The position numbers and the translations under genes are program-made. A stretch of 34,124 nucleotides of DNA, from positions 1 through 34,124 of the forward strand of contig CAIUOD010000007.1 of NCBI GenBank assembly GCA_903900775.1, given 5' to 3'. Shown piece after piece: positions 16,105 to 24,048 of this stretch (within the stretch, counting starts at the first letter, position 1; the number at the start of each line of letters is the position of its first letter). Under the pieces are notes generated by a model. It made no database searches, was not told where the DNA came from, and was given only the letters and a program-made list of their open reading frames with translations. The DNA comes from Candidatus Adlerbacteria bacterium (GTDB taxonomy: Bacteria > Patescibacteriota > Minisyncoccia > Phycocordibacterales > SBAW01).

Positions 16105-16527
16105 ATGTTATTCCCCAAGAAAGTAAAATTTAGGAAGTCGCACACGTTCCGCCGCAACCCGAAGCGCGCGCTGAACGCCTCCCGCGGCATCACCATCGCC
16201 TTCGGCTCGCATGGGCTTAAAGCGATGACTCATGCGCGCGTGCGGAGCAATCAGATCGAGAGCGCCCGCAAGGCCATCGCCCGCAACCTCGGCAAGAGCG
16301 GCAAGCAGTGGATCCGCATCTTCCCCGACAAGCCCTTCACCCAGAAGCCGCCGGAGGTTAAGCTCGGCAAAGGCAAGGGCGACATCGCGGGCTACGAGGT
16401 AGAGGTGTGGCCGGGGCGTGTTCTCTTTGAGATCGATGGGGTGGCTGATACCGTTGCTATCGCCGCACTCACAAGCGCCGCGCAAAAATTACCGCTCAAG
16501 ACGAAAGTTGTTGCCCGCGCAAACTAA
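16105..16527 (+). CDS. rplP: 50S ribosomal protein L16 (uL16)
   Basis: 140 residues. [13 protein letters not shown], then [35 protein letters not shown] and [13 protein letters not shown] are family signatures. It contacts the A-site tRNA and is assembled late. The 25-nt gap after rpsC is longer than most in this unit but shows no Shine-Dalgarno. Confidence 0.96.
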   Translation: MLFPKKVKFRKSHTFRRNPKRALNASRGITIAFGSHGLKAMTHARVRSNQIESARKAIARNLGKSGKQWIRIFPDKPFTQKPPEVKLGKGKGDIAGYEVEVWPGRVLFEIDGVADTVAIAALTSAAQKLPLKTKVVARAN

Positions 16528-16536
16528 ATCACGAAT

Positions 16537-16731
16537 ATGGCAAAGAAAATTGATTACAACACCTATAGCAAAGAAGAACTCGACCGCGTCGTGGGGGACA
16601 CCCGCGAGGAACTGCGCGGCTTGCGTTTTGCGGCTAGCGGGAGTAAAAACCACAATGTGAAGCAGGGGAGTGTCCTCCGCAAGCGCATCGCGCGCGCTAT
16701 GACCGCGCTTTCGGCACAGGGTAAAAAATAA
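16537..16731 (+). CDS. rpmC: 50S ribosomal protein L29 (uL29)
   Basis: 64 residues. [24 protein letters not shown], two helices, and the C-terminal [16 protein letters not shown] helix. It sits near the tunnel exit beside L23. Standard place between L16 and S17. Confidence 0.93.
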   Translation: MAKKIDYNTYSKEELDRVVGDTREELRGLRFAASGSKNHNVKQGSVLRKRIARAMTALSAQGKK

Positions 16732-16736
16732 TTTGT

Positions 16737-17006
16737 ATGGAAAAGAAAGTATCAACAAAAATAGTTGCGCCGGTAGTGCATAAAAAAACACTCCGCGGTA
16801 CCGTCGTCTCCGACAAAATGCGCGAGAGCGCCGTTGTGGCCGTCGCGCGTTATGTGAAGCACCCGAAGTACAAGAAGTATATGAAGCGCACCAAGAACTA
16901 CCACGTCCACAATGAGGGCAATAAAGCCAAAGAAGGGGATGTGGTCACCATCCGCTCGTGCCGCCCGCTTTCTAAAACCATCTCGTTCGAGATTGTTGCC
17001 GAATAA
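16737..17006 (+). CDS. rpsQ: 30S ribosomal protein S17 (uS17)
   Basis: 89 residues. OB-fold with [33 protein letters not shown] and [30 protein letters not shown] primary 16S-binding protein. It follows rpmC by 5 nt (spacer ATTTGT before the ATG). Confidence 0.96.
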   Translation: MEKKVSTKIVAPVVHKKTLRGTVVSDKMRESAVVAVARYVKHPKYKKYMKRTKNYHVHNEGNKAKEGDVVTIRSCRPLSKTISFEIVAE

Positions 17007-17011
17007 CTATT

Positions 17012-17392
17012 ATGATCCAAGACCGCTCACTCGTAGTCGTTACCGATAACTCCGGCGCCAAAGTCGGGAGGATTTTCAAGATACCCGGCTCCTCGAAGAA
17101 GCGCTACGCGAGCATCGGCGAGATCGTCGTGCTCTCGGTACAAGCCGCCGAGCCGCGCAAGCAGGTAAAGAAGAAGGACATCCTCAAGGCCGTCGTGGTG
17201 CGCCAGCGCAAGCCCTTCCGCCGGAAGGATGGCTCGTACCTGCGCTTCGACGATAACGCGGTGGTCATCATCGAGGGCACGGGCAAGAGCCCTAAAGAGC
17301 CAAAAGCCGGCCGCATCTTCGGGCCTATACCGCGCGAGCTCCAGGAGCTCGGCTATCAGACGATTATCTCTCGCGCGCCGGAGGTGGTGTAA
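17012..17392 (+). CDS. rplN: 50S ribosomal protein L14 (uL14)
   Basis: 126 residues. MIQDRSLVVVTDNSGAKVGRIFKI, ASIGEIVVLSVQ, LKAVVVRQRKPFRRKDGSYLRFDDNAVVII and GRIFGPIPRELQ are diagnostic. Interface protein of the 50S and binding site of RsfS in other bacteria. The spacer is ACTATT before the ATG. Confidence 0.97.
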   Translation: MIQDRSLVVVTDNSGAKVGRIFKIPGSSKKRYASIGEIVVLSVQAAEPRKQVKKKDILKAVVVRQRKPFRRKDGSYLRFDDNAVVIIEGTGKSPKEPKAGRIFGPIPRELQELGYQTIISRAPEVV

Positions 17393-17399
17393 AAATTCT

Positions 17400-17669
17400 A
17401 TGAACACTTTGCATGTTAAAACAGGCGACACCGTGAAAGTCCTCTCCGGCAACGAGAAGGGGAAGAGCGGTAAAGTAGTCAAAGTCTTCCCAAAGACGGG
17501 GCTCATTTTGGTAGAGGGTGTTGGCCTGCGCAAGAAGCACCAGAAGGCCCGCCGCGAAGGACAGAAAGGCCAGATTGTTGACAAGCATTTTCCTATCCAC
17601 GCCAGCAAAGTCGCCTCGACCGCAGAGGTGAAAGTGAAGGCCAAAGCCAAGACAAAAGCTAAAAAATAA
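17400..17669 (+). CDS. rplX: 50S ribosomal protein L24 (uL24)
   Basis: 89 residues. KOW domain: HVKTGDTVKVLSGNEKGKSGKVVKVFPKTGLILVEGV, with a shortened second half and a Lys/Ala-rich tail (VKVKAKAKTKAKK). It initiates 50S assembly. The start is the ATG at 17400; upstream codons in frame belong to rplN read out of frame. Shorter than E. coli L24 (104). Confidence 0.93.
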   Translation: MNTLHVKTGDTVKVLSGNEKGKSGKVVKVFPKTGLILVEGVGLRKKHQKARREGQKGQIVDKHFPIHASKVASTAEVKVKAKAKTKAKK

Positions 17670-17674
17670 TCACT

Positions 17675-18214
17675 ATGCCTAAACTTTTGCAAGAACAACA
17701 GCAGACCGCATTTGATACGCTCAAGGGCAGCTTTGGGTGGAAGAACCGCATGCAGGTGCCTAAGATTGAGAAGGTCGTCATCTCGGTTGGGGTAGGGAAG
17801 ATGATCAAAGACAAGGGCCGGGTCCAGCTCGTCGCTGACCGACTCGCCAAAATCACCGGCCAGAAGGCCGCCAACCGCACCGCCAAGAAAGCTATCGCCT
17901 CGTTTAAGACGCGCATCGGCGACCACATTGGCTACCAGATCACCTTGCGCGGCAAGCGCGCCCAGGATTTCGTCAATCGCCTCATCCACGTGGCCCTGCC
18001 GCGCACGAAGGACTTTAAGGGCATCTCGCCCGCGGCCATCGATGGCATGGGCAACTACACGCTCGGCATCCGCGAGCACACCGTCTTCCCTGAAACGGCC
18101 GACGAAGATATCAAGGATGTCTTCGGCCTCGCCGTGACTGTCGTCACCACCGCGCACACCAAAGCAGAGGCCAAGGCTTACCTCACCCACCTCGGTTTTC
18201 CGTTTAAGAAATAA
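17675..18214 (+). CDS. rplE: 50S ribosomal protein L5 (uL5)
   Basis: 179 residues. VPKIEKVVISVGVGK near the N-terminus, FKTRIGDHIGYQITLRGKRAQDF, and NYTLGIREHTVFPE are the family motifs. It binds 5S rRNA. Last gene of this unit: S14, normally next, is 2 kb away behind its own promoter. Confidence 0.96.
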   Translation: MPKLLQEQQQTAFDTLKGSFGWKNRMQVPKIEKVVISVGVGKMIKDKGRVQLVADRLAKITGQKAANRTAKKAIASFKTRIGDHIGYQITLRGKRAQDFVNRLIHVALPRTKDFKGISPAAIDGMGNYTLGIREHTVFPETADEDIKDVFGLAVTVVTTAHTKAEAKAYLTHLGFPFKK

Positions 18215-18298
18215 GTTCCGTAGTAAAAAGTAGAAAAATTCGATTAGCTACGTAATAACTAGGGGTTCCCTAATAACCTTTTATTGCTTCTTCATCTG

Positions 18299-18307
18299 TG
18301 GTATTAC
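18299..18307 (+). promoter_or_regulatory. Extended -10 of the htpX-like gene
   Basis: TGGTATTAC (TG-G-TATTAC) ends 6 nt before the ATG at 18314, so the mRNA is predicted to be leaderless. Upstream, TAATAAC occurs twice (18252 and 18271), and GTAATAACTAGGGG at 18251 resembles the bases over the -10. Confidence 0.5.
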
Positions 18308-18313
18308 TAGGGC

Positions 18314-19192
18314 ATGAATTTACAGGCCCAAATAAGGGGAAACGTCTGGCGCTCCTATTTATGGATGGTCATTTTGACTACCCTAATCGCTGCTCTCGGG
18401 GGTCTTATTTCTTATTTCTTTAACTGGGGACTGACAGGCACCAGTACTTTTATAATTATCGCTGGCATCTTTAACCTTGTAGCTTACTTCTATTCAGATA
18501 AAATTGTTCTACGAGCAACAGGAGCAAAGTTACTTACTAGGGAACAGGCACCCGAACTTTTTACGATAGTAGAGAAGCTGTGTGCTAAGGTTAACCTTCC
18601 GGTGCCGACTCTCTACATATTGGAAGATAAGACAATGAACGCTTTTGCAACGGGCAGAAATTACAAACACAGTGCAGTAGCAGTTTCCCGTGGATTACTG
18701 GAACGTATGACCCCCGAGGAAGTAGAAGGGGTGGTTGCACATGAACTCTCACATATTCGTAATTATGATATGCGTCTTTCGGCTATTGTGTCAGTACTTG
18801 TCGGTTTCATCAGTCTTATAGCAGATATGTACTGGTCGTCACAGATGATGGGCAAGGTTCAAGAAAAGGATCGTTCTGGGTATTTAGCCCTCATAGGAGT
18901 AATACTTGCAGTAGCAGCACCTCTTTCTGCCATGCTTATTCAAATGGCTATTTCTAGAAAACGTGAATCACTTGCCGATCTCTCGGGAGCAGAACTAAGT
19001 CAACGCCCTTCAGCCCTTGCATCGGCACTAAGGAAGATATCTGTAGATATGCGTTTTCCTAAAAACGTCAGCCCGGCAACTGCCCATCTTTACTTTTCGA
19101 CCCCAAACAGGGATTCCTTTATCGAGAAGCTGTTTGCAACTCATCCTCCAATCGAGGAGAGAATTATCATTTTAGAAAACATGAAAGTATAA
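18314..19192 (+). CDS. htpX: M48 family zinc metalloprotease, HtpX-like
   Basis: 292 residues. Two N-terminal membrane helices (about 16-36 and 44-62), zinc motif HELSH at 143-147, two more helices (about 157-173 and 190-213), third ligand Glu218 in RESLAD, and TPNRDSFIEKLFATHPPIEERI at the end. Full length for HtpX, a membrane-protein quality-control protease. It is inserted between rplE and rpsN. It is much more A/T-rich than its ribosomal neighbours and predicted to be leaderless, so it is expressed separately from them. Confidence 0.9.
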   Translation: MNLQAQIRGNVWRSYLWMVILTTLIAALGGLISYFFNWGLTGTSTFIIIAGIFNLVAYFYSDKIVLRATGAKLLTREQAPELFTIVEKLCAKVNLPVPTLYILEDKTMNAFATGRNYKHSAVAVSRGLLERMTPEEVEGVVAHELSHIRNYDMRLSAIVSVLVGFISLIADMYWSSQMMGKVQEKDRSGYLALIGVILAVAAPLSAMLIQMAISRKRESLADLSGAELSQRPSALASALRKISVDMRFPKNVSPATAHLYFSTPNRDSFIEKLFATHPPIEERIIILENMKV

Positions 19193-19196
19193 TTTT

Positions 19197-19802
19197 ATGA
19201 CTGACTCAGTTGTAACCATAGGGTCTAAAACCAATTTAACAGTCACTTGTTCTAACTGTGGGAAAGAGGGAACAACGGGAGAGTTTTTCACTTATCAAGG
19301 AGCAAAAGGTGCCGATGTATATCTATGTCCTGAATGCAGAGCAAAGGTAAACGATACATTGGTTGGTGAGGAAAAGAGTATACCTACCTGGAGGGCTTTT
19401 GGCCTTGGTTTGATTGCCGCAGTTGTTGGCGCAGTGATCTGGTATTACATCACTATTTTGACCGACCATGAATATGGCTATGTCTCTCTTGGACTTGGAT
19501 ACTTAGTGGGTTATGCCGTTCTTATTGGGGCAGGAAAGCGCCGAGGCCGCAAGCTTCAAATTATTTCCGCCCTATTGGTAGTATTTGGTATCTTTATCGC
19601 TGAATATGCAATCTTTAGTCACAGTTTGCATACTTATATGGTAGCAAATCCTTCCCAGTTTGATTGGTGGGATGGGCAACCAGTATGGGTAGATCCTTGG
19701 AACTCACTCTTTTTAGAAAGCTTTATTTCTCCCATCGGACTACTCATCTACGCCATCGGTGTTTACCTTGGCTACGTGGTGTGCAAACCCCAAAAAGTTT
19801 AG
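19197..19802 (+). CDS. Membrane protein with N-terminal zinc ribbon
   Basis: 201 residues. Cys18/Cys21 (CSNC) and Cys44/Cys47 (CPEC) form a predicted zinc ribbon, followed by four hydrophobic helices (about 67-85, 92-110, 120-137, 174-193). I recognise no named family. It follows htpX by 4 nt and shares its base composition, so the two are probably cotranscribed; a role with the protease (regulator or adaptor) is a guess from context. Confidence 0.7.
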   Translation: MTDSVVTIGSKTNLTVTCSNCGKEGTTGEFFTYQGAKGADVYLCPECRAKVNDTLVGEEKSIPTWRAFGLGLIAAVVGAVIWYYITILTDHEYGYVSLGLGYLVGYAVLIGAGKRRGRKLQIISALLVVFGIFIAEYAIFSHSLHTYMVANPSQFDWWDGQPVWVDPWNSLFLESFISPIGLLIYAIGVYLGYVVCKPQKV

Positions 19803-19911
19803 TAGAAACCATCGAGGTCGAACCTTGATGTGCTACGGCAGTATCCTTCACAGAAGGTATTTTAAAACTGTTGGAGTGTTGAAGCGAAACAACTGCTCAT
19901 ATCTCACAAAT

Positions 19912-19942
19912 CTAAAACCCACTCCTGAAGAGTGGGTTTTAG
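19912..19942. terminator. Bidirectional terminator after the htpX unit
   Basis: A perfect 13-bp stem CTAAAACCCACTC / GAGTGGGTTTTAG around CTGAA, with T and A runs within the stem. It is about 110 nt downstream of the zinc-ribbon gene; the 19803-19911 stretch has no ORF. Confidence 0.7.
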
Positions 19943-19943
19943 G

Positions 19944-20093
19944 TAAGGCCACGGAATTGCTAGGCAGTCTTTTCGTACCCATGGGGTGAGCTGATTCGCG
20001 CAGACAACTGATGTGGCCTTAACCTGACTCTATGAATGACGTTTGGTGGCTACATCTTTTAAACCCCGCTCAGCGAAGTTTGTGCCCACCAAC
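19944..20093. other. Two consecutive long-range hairpins, possible RNA element
   Basis: TAAGGCCAC (19944-19952) pairs perfectly with GTGGCCTTA (20013-20021), enclosing ACCC-ATG-GGGT and other small pairings. Next, GTTTGGTGG (20041-20049) pairs with CCACCAAC (20086-20093) with one bulge. No riboswitch or tRNA signature recognised, and no ORF. The rest, up to the rpsN promoter at 20184, is A/T-rich without clear features. Confidence 0.35.
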
Positions 20094-20183
20094 AATACAA
20101 CACTCACTCGGCTTTTTAGATTGTAGTGGTTATTTTTAATATGTCAACAACTTTTTGTTAAACAGCCTGCAAAAGCAAGAGGT

Positions 20184-20240
20184 TTGACTTCCTGCGCCCA
20201 TTCGCGTATATTCTACACAGCCCTCGCGGGCTGTTTTTTT
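20184..20240 (+). promoter_or_regulatory. rpsN promoter and 5'-terminal hairpin
   Basis: TTGACT (20184-20189), exactly 17 nt, TATATT (20207-20212): the best promoter of the window. The predicted start near 20219 falls in the stem CAGCCC-TCGC-GGGCTG (20218-20233), followed by seven T and, 7 nt later, the ATG. Confidence 0.75.
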
Positions 20241-20247
20241 CGATAGT

Positions 20248-20433
20248 ATGGCTAAAACATCCGTTATTGCACGCTCAAAGAAGACCCCGAAATTCGCCTC
20301 ACGGGCGACTAATCGCTGTTTCCGTTGTGGGCGCAAGCGCGCCTTCATGCGCGACTTCGGTATGTGCCGGCTGTGCTTCCGCGAGGCGGCTTCCGAAGGC
20401 CTCATCCCGGGCGTGCGCAAATCGTCCTGGTAG
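20248..20433 (+). CDS. rpsN: 30S ribosomal protein S14, zinc-binding type (uS14)
   Basis: 61 residues, the short form. Cys24/Cys27 (CFRC) and Cys40/Cys43 (CRLC) form the zinc ribbon, followed by [18 protein letters not shown]. First gene of the spc-like unit rpsN-rpsH-rplF-rplR-rpsE-rplO-secY. Confidence 0.96.
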   Translation: MAKTSVIARSKKTPKFASRATNRCFRCGRKRAFMRDFGMCRLCFREAASEGLIPGVRKSSW

Positions 20434-20451
20434 CCCGACCTTAAAAACACT

Positions 20452-20838
20452 ATGGTAACCGACCCCATTTCCGATTTGCTGATACGACTCCAAAACGCCT
20501 CGCGCGCGGGCCACGAGCGCGTGGTGCTCCCGGCTTCCAAAATGAAGGCCGCCGTCGCTCAAGTCCTCGCCAAAGAAAAATACGTTACCGAAATCGAGAA
20601 GCCGAAGAAATCGAATCAACTCTCGCTCGTCTTGGCCTACCGCGACGGCAAGCCGGCCATCCAGGGCGTTAAGCGCCTCTCGAAGCCCTCGCGCCGGCTC
20701 TATGTGGGAGCAGGGGAGATCCATCCCATCAAACACGGCCACGGACTCCTCGTCCTCTCGACCCCGCTCGGCGTCATGACCGGCCTCGATGCGCGCAAGC
20801 ACAAGGTAGGCGGCGAGGCTTTGTTCGAAATTTGGTAA
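20452..20838 (+). CDS. rpsH: 30S ribosomal protein S8 (uS8)
   Basis: 128 residues. TDPISDLLIRLQNASRAGHERVVLPASKMK at the N-terminus and RRLYVGAGEIHPIKHGHGLLVLSTPLGVMT near the C-terminus. S8 binds 16S helix 21 and represses the spc operon in E. coli. Preceded by ACACT without a Shine-Dalgarno. Confidence 0.96.
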   Translation: MVTDPISDLLIRLQNASRAGHERVVLPASKMKAAVAQVLAKEKYVTEIEKPKKSNQLSLVLAYRDGKPAIQGVKRLSKPSRRLYVGAGEIHPIKHGHGLLVLSTPLGVMTGLDARKHKVGGEALFEIW

Positions 20839-20847
20839 AAAAATTGT

Positions 20848-21381
20848 ATGTCACGACTTGCAAAACGACCCATAGCTATTCCCGCCAAAGCAGAGCTCGC
20901 ACTCGTCGGGGACTCCGTAGTGGTCAAAGGCCCGAAGGGGACCCTCTCACGCCCCGCGCATCGGCTCATCTCGATTGAGAATGTCGAGGGCGGCGTGCAG
21001 GTATCCTCCAAGGATGCTTCGCTCGAAGCACGCGCGCTTTTGGGGACCTATGCCAGCCACGTGCGCAACATGTTCGAGGGCGTCACGGCCGGCTTCACCA
21101 AAAAATTAATTATCGAAGGCGTCGGCTTTAAGTGGGACGTGGCCGGGAATAAACTCAATCTCTCGCTCGGCTTCTCGCACCCGGTCTCGATGGAAATCCC
21201 CGAAGGGCTCAAAGTCACGGCCGAGCGCAATGTGCTCACGATTGCCGGCTTCGATAAAGAAGTGGTGGGCCAATTTGCCGCCAATGTCCGCGCCCTCAAG
21301 AAGCCCGAGCCGTACAAAGGCAAAGGTATCCACTACGAAGGCGAGGTCATACGCCGCAAGCAGGGTAAGAAAGCCGCCTAA
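20848..21381 (+). CDS. rplF: 50S ribosomal protein L6 (uL6)
   Basis: 177 residues. SRLAKRPIAIPAKAELALVGDSVVVKGPKGTLS, GVTAGFTKKLIIEGVGFKWDV and the C-terminal KPEPYKGKGIHYEGEVIRRKQGKKA match L6. It lies at the base of the stalk near the sarcin-ricin loop. Confidence 0.96.
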   Translation: MSRLAKRPIAIPAKAELALVGDSVVVKGPKGTLSRPAHRLISIENVEGGVQVSSKDASLEARALLGTYASHVRNMFEGVTAGFTKKLIIEGVGFKWDVAGNKLNLSLGFSHPVSMEIPEGLKVTAERNVLTIAGFDKEVVGQFAANVRALKKPEPYKGKGIHYEGEVIRRKQGKKAA

Positions 21382-21386
21382 TCACT

Positions 21387-21740
21387 ATGCATACTAAACC
21401 TCGCACCATCACTGGCAGAATTGAGCGGCACGCGCGTATCCGCGCGCGCATGGCGGGCACGGCCGCGCGCCCCCGCTTGGCGGTTTACAAATCCAATCGC
21501 TACCTACACGCGCAGATTATTGACGACACGACCGGCAAGACGTTACTCTCGGGCTCGACCAAAGGGGCGGCGGCAGGCATCAAAAAAGTTGATGCGGCGA
21601 CCAAGCTCGGCGCTGAGTTGGCGGCCAAAGCAAAAGCGGCGGGCATTACCGAGGTGGTGTTCGATCGGGGCGGTTTCCGCTATACTGGCCGCGTCGCTGT
21701 GCTCGCGACGGCTGCGCGCGAAGGAGGGCTCAAATTTTAA
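21387..21740 (+). CDS. rplR: 50S ribosomal protein L18 (uL18)
   Basis: 117 residues. RHARIRARMAGTAARPRLAVYKSNRYLHAQIIDD, then AGITEVVFDRGGFRYTGRVAVLATAAREGGL. Binds 5S rRNA together with L5. Spacer AATCACT before the ATG, the same as before rplE. Confidence 0.96.
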   Translation: MHTKPRTITGRIERHARIRARMAGTAARPRLAVYKSNRYLHAQIIDDTTGKTLLSGSTKGAAAGIKKVDAATKLGAELAAKAKAAGITEVVFDRGGFRYTGRVAVLATAAREGGLKF

Positions 21741-21746
21741 ACTATT

Positions 21747-22331
21747 ATGGCTGACCCAGAAACAACAATCACAACCACACCCGAAGCCGCTCCCGAAGCG
21801 ACGCATGTTGCCCGGAGCCCCCGTGGGGCCGCCGGCGCCGGCCGCGGAGGTAGCCGTGGCCGCGGCGGCAACAGCCGCACTTCGCGCCCGCCGCGCGCTC
21901 GGGGCGAATTTGATCAGAAAATGATCGCGGTGCGCCGCGTGGCGCGCGTGGTGGCCGGCGGTCGACGCTTCTCCTTCTCGGCGGCTATCATCATCGGTAA
22001 CAAAAACGGCAAGGTCGGCGTGGGCCTCGGCAAAGCAGGGGACACGACGCTCGCTATCGACAAAGCCACCCGCGACGCGAAGAAAAATATGATTACCATA
22101 GCGCTCAACAAAGAGCACTCCATCGCCCACGAAGTCGATGCCAAGTTCTGTGCGGCGCGCGTGTGGCTCTCACCGGCGCCGGGCCGCGGATTGGTAGCCG
22201 GGTCATCTGCACGCTCGGTGCTCGAGTTGGCAGGCGTCAGCAACACGGTTGCTAAAGTTCGCTCGGGCAGTAAAAATGGTCTTAACAATGCCCGCGCGAC
22301 TATCGAGGCGCTTCGCAAGCTCAAAGTATAA
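21747..22331 (+). CDS. rpsE: 30S ribosomal protein S5 (uS5)
   Basis: 194 residues. A low-complexity N-terminal extension of about 50 residues (Thr/Ala/Pro then Gly/Arg-rich) precedes the dsRBD-like core FDQKMIAVRRVARVVAGGRRFSFSA, GNKNGKVGVGLGKAG and the C-terminal PAPGRGLVAGSSARSVLELAGV. S5 is an accuracy and mRNA-helicase component. rplO follows after 6 nt; the usual rpmD (L30) between them is absent. Confidence 0.96.
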   Translation: MADPETTITTTPEAAPEATHVARSPRGAAGAGRGGSRGRGGNSRTSRPPRARGEFDQKMIAVRRVARVVAGGRRFSFSAAIIIGNKNGKVGVGLGKAGDTTLAIDKATRDAKKNMITIALNKEHSIAHEVDAKFCAARVWLSPAPGRGLVAGSSARSVLELAGVSNTVAKVRSGSKNGLNNARATIEALRKLKV

Positions 22332-22337
22332 ATTTGT

Positions 22338-22781
22338 ATGCAACTCAACGAACTAAAACGTAAGACTCCGCAGAAAGGCCCCAAGCGTGTTGGCCGTGGT
22401 GGTGGCCGTGGCAAAACCTCGGGCCGTGGCACTAAGGGCCAAAAGGCGCGCGCTGGGCACAGCATCCGGCCGGATGTCCGTGAGAAACTTAAGAAGCTCC
22501 CGAAACAGCGCGGCCGCGGTATCCACGGCTTGCACACTTACCAGACGCGCCCCGAGGTGGTGAATGTTTCTCTACTCGAGCTCTCGTTCTCGACAGGGGA
22601 GACGGTGAGTCCTGCAATTCTTCTCGAGCGCTCGCTCATCCGCACGCGCCGCAATGCTCTGCCGATGGTTAAAATCCTCGGCGACGGTACCCTCACCAAA
22701 AAACTCACCGTGTCCGGCTGTACTGTCTCCACAGCCGCCAAAGAAAAAATAGAAAAGGCGGGAGGCGCCGTCCATGAATAG
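22338..22781 (+). CDS. rplO: 50S ribosomal protein L15 (uL15)
   Basis: 147 residues. MQLNELKRKTPQKGPKRVGRGGGRGKTSGRGTKGQKARAG is diagnostic, with the C-terminal VKILGDGTLTKKLTVSGCTVS domain. The last 8 nt overlap secY. The GGGAGG inside its final codons, 8 nt before the secY ATG, could act as a Shine-Dalgarno for secY. Confidence 0.95.
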   Translation: MQLNELKRKTPQKGPKRVGRGGGRGKTSGRGTKGQKARAGHSIRPDVREKLKKLPKQRGRGIHGLHTYQTRPEVVNVSLLELSFSTGETVSPAILLERSLIRTRRNALPMVKILGDGTLTKKLTVSGCTVSTAAKEKIEKAGGAVHE

Positions 22782-24045
22782 CTTTACCCAAAAGATAGCG
22801 CTCGTACTCCAGGACTCGATGCTACGCGGCCGGCTTCTTTTTGTACTTGGGGCCCTCGTAGTCTTCCGCGTGCTCGCGTCTATCCCGGTGCCAGGCATCA
22901 ACGCGGCCCAGCTCCAGCTATTTTTCAATAACAACCAATTCTTCGGCCTGCTCAACCTCTTCTCCGGCGGCGGCCTTTCGAACCTCTCGATAGTGCTCCT
23001 CGGCGTCGGCCCCTATATCACCGCCTCGATTATCCTCCAGCTTCTCACGATGATGATCCCGCGACTCAAACAGCTCTATCAAGAAGAGGGCGAGGCAGGG
23101 CGCGCGCGCTTTAGCCAATACACCCGCTTCTTGACGCTCCCGGTGGCGCTCCTTCAAGGCATCTCGTTCCTGCTCATCCTCGAGCGCGAGGGGATTTTAC
23201 CTACGCTTTCACCCTTCCAATTCGGCACCAACCTACTCGTCATCACGGCGGGCTCGGTGCTTCTGATGTGGTTGGGTGAGCTCATCACCGAGTTTGGTCT
23301 CGGCAACGGTGTCTCGGTGCTTATCTTCGCCGGTATTGTCGCGCGCTTGCCGCGCGATATCTCGCAGGCCATCTTTGCCTTTACCCCGTCGCAAATTCCT
23401 ACCTACCTCGGCTTCTTGGCGGTAGCGATAGCCATCGTGTGGGCCGTGGTGGTCGTGACCGAGGCCGAGCGCCCGGTACCCGTGACCTACGCTAAGCGAG
23501 TGCGCGGCGGCAAGCTCTACGGCGGCTCCTCTACTTATCTGCCGCTTCGGCTTAATCAAGCAGGCGTCATCCCGATTATCTTCGCGCTCTCACTCCTGCT
23601 CATCCCGCAAATGGCGGCGACGTTCTTCTCAACCTCGGGTAATGCCCTAGTGGCTAACGTGGCGAGCGTAGCGCTCTCTGTATTCCAGAATCTTGCGCTC
23701 TACGGCACCTTCTACTTCATCCTCGTATTTCTTTTCACCTACTTCTACACGGCCGTAACCTTCGACCCGCATCAGATTGCTGAAAACTTGCAGAAAAATG
23801 GCGCGTTTATCCCGGGAGTCCGCCCCGGGACGCCGACCACCGAATACCTCGGCCGCGTCATTACGCGCATCACGTTCGTGGGCGCGCTCTTCTTGGGCTT
23901 TGTGGCCGTGCTCCCGATCATCATGCAGTCGCTGACCGGCATCCAAACGCTCACGATTGGCGGCACCGCGCTCCTCATCGTTGTCTCCGTCATTCTTGAC
24001 CTCGCGCGCCGCGTTGACGCGCAAATCTCTCTCAGAGAGTATTAA
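22774..24045 (+). CDS. secY: Preprotein translocase subunit SecY
   Basis: 423 residues, ten predicted membrane helices. VFRVLASIPVPGIN (TM1/plug side), GVGPYITASIILQLLTMMIP (TM2), the cytoplasmic loop with KRVRGGKLYGGSSTYLPLRLNQAGVIPIIFA, and ENLQKNGAFIPGVRPGTPTTEYL before TM9 are family signatures. It forms the Sec channel, which the two secreted proteins in this window probably use. The start overlaps rplO by 8 nt. Confidence 0.97.
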   Translation: MNSFTQKIALVLQDSMLRGRLLFVLGALVVFRVLASIPVPGINAAQLQLFFNNNQFFGLLNLFSGGGLSNLSIVLLGVGPYITASIILQLLTMMIPRLKQLYQEEGEAGRARFSQYTRFLTLPVALLQGISFLLILEREGILPTLSPFQFGTNLLVITAGSVLLMWLGELITEFGLGNGVSVLIFAGIVARLPRDISQAIFAFTPSQIPTYLGFLAVAIAIVWAVVVVTEAERPVPVTYAKRVRGGKLYGGSSTYLPLRLNQAGVIPIIFALSLLLIPQMAATFFSTSGNALVANVASVALSVFQNLALYGTFYFILVFLFTYFYTAVTFDPHQIAENLQKNGAFIPGVRPGTPTTEYLGRVITRITFVGALFLGFVAVLPIIMQSLTGIQTLTIGGTALLIVVSVILDLARRVDAQISLREY

Positions 24046-24048
24046 TAA

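Noticed and set aside
17027-18190. A 387-codon minus-strand open frame across rplN, rplX and rplE
   Set aside because: It covers three certain ribosomal genes, crosses their spacers, and has no start signal of its own.
19944-20021. A tRNA gene
   Set aside because: The closing stem is 9 bp and there is no T-loop GTTCRA motif or anticodon arm in the right place.
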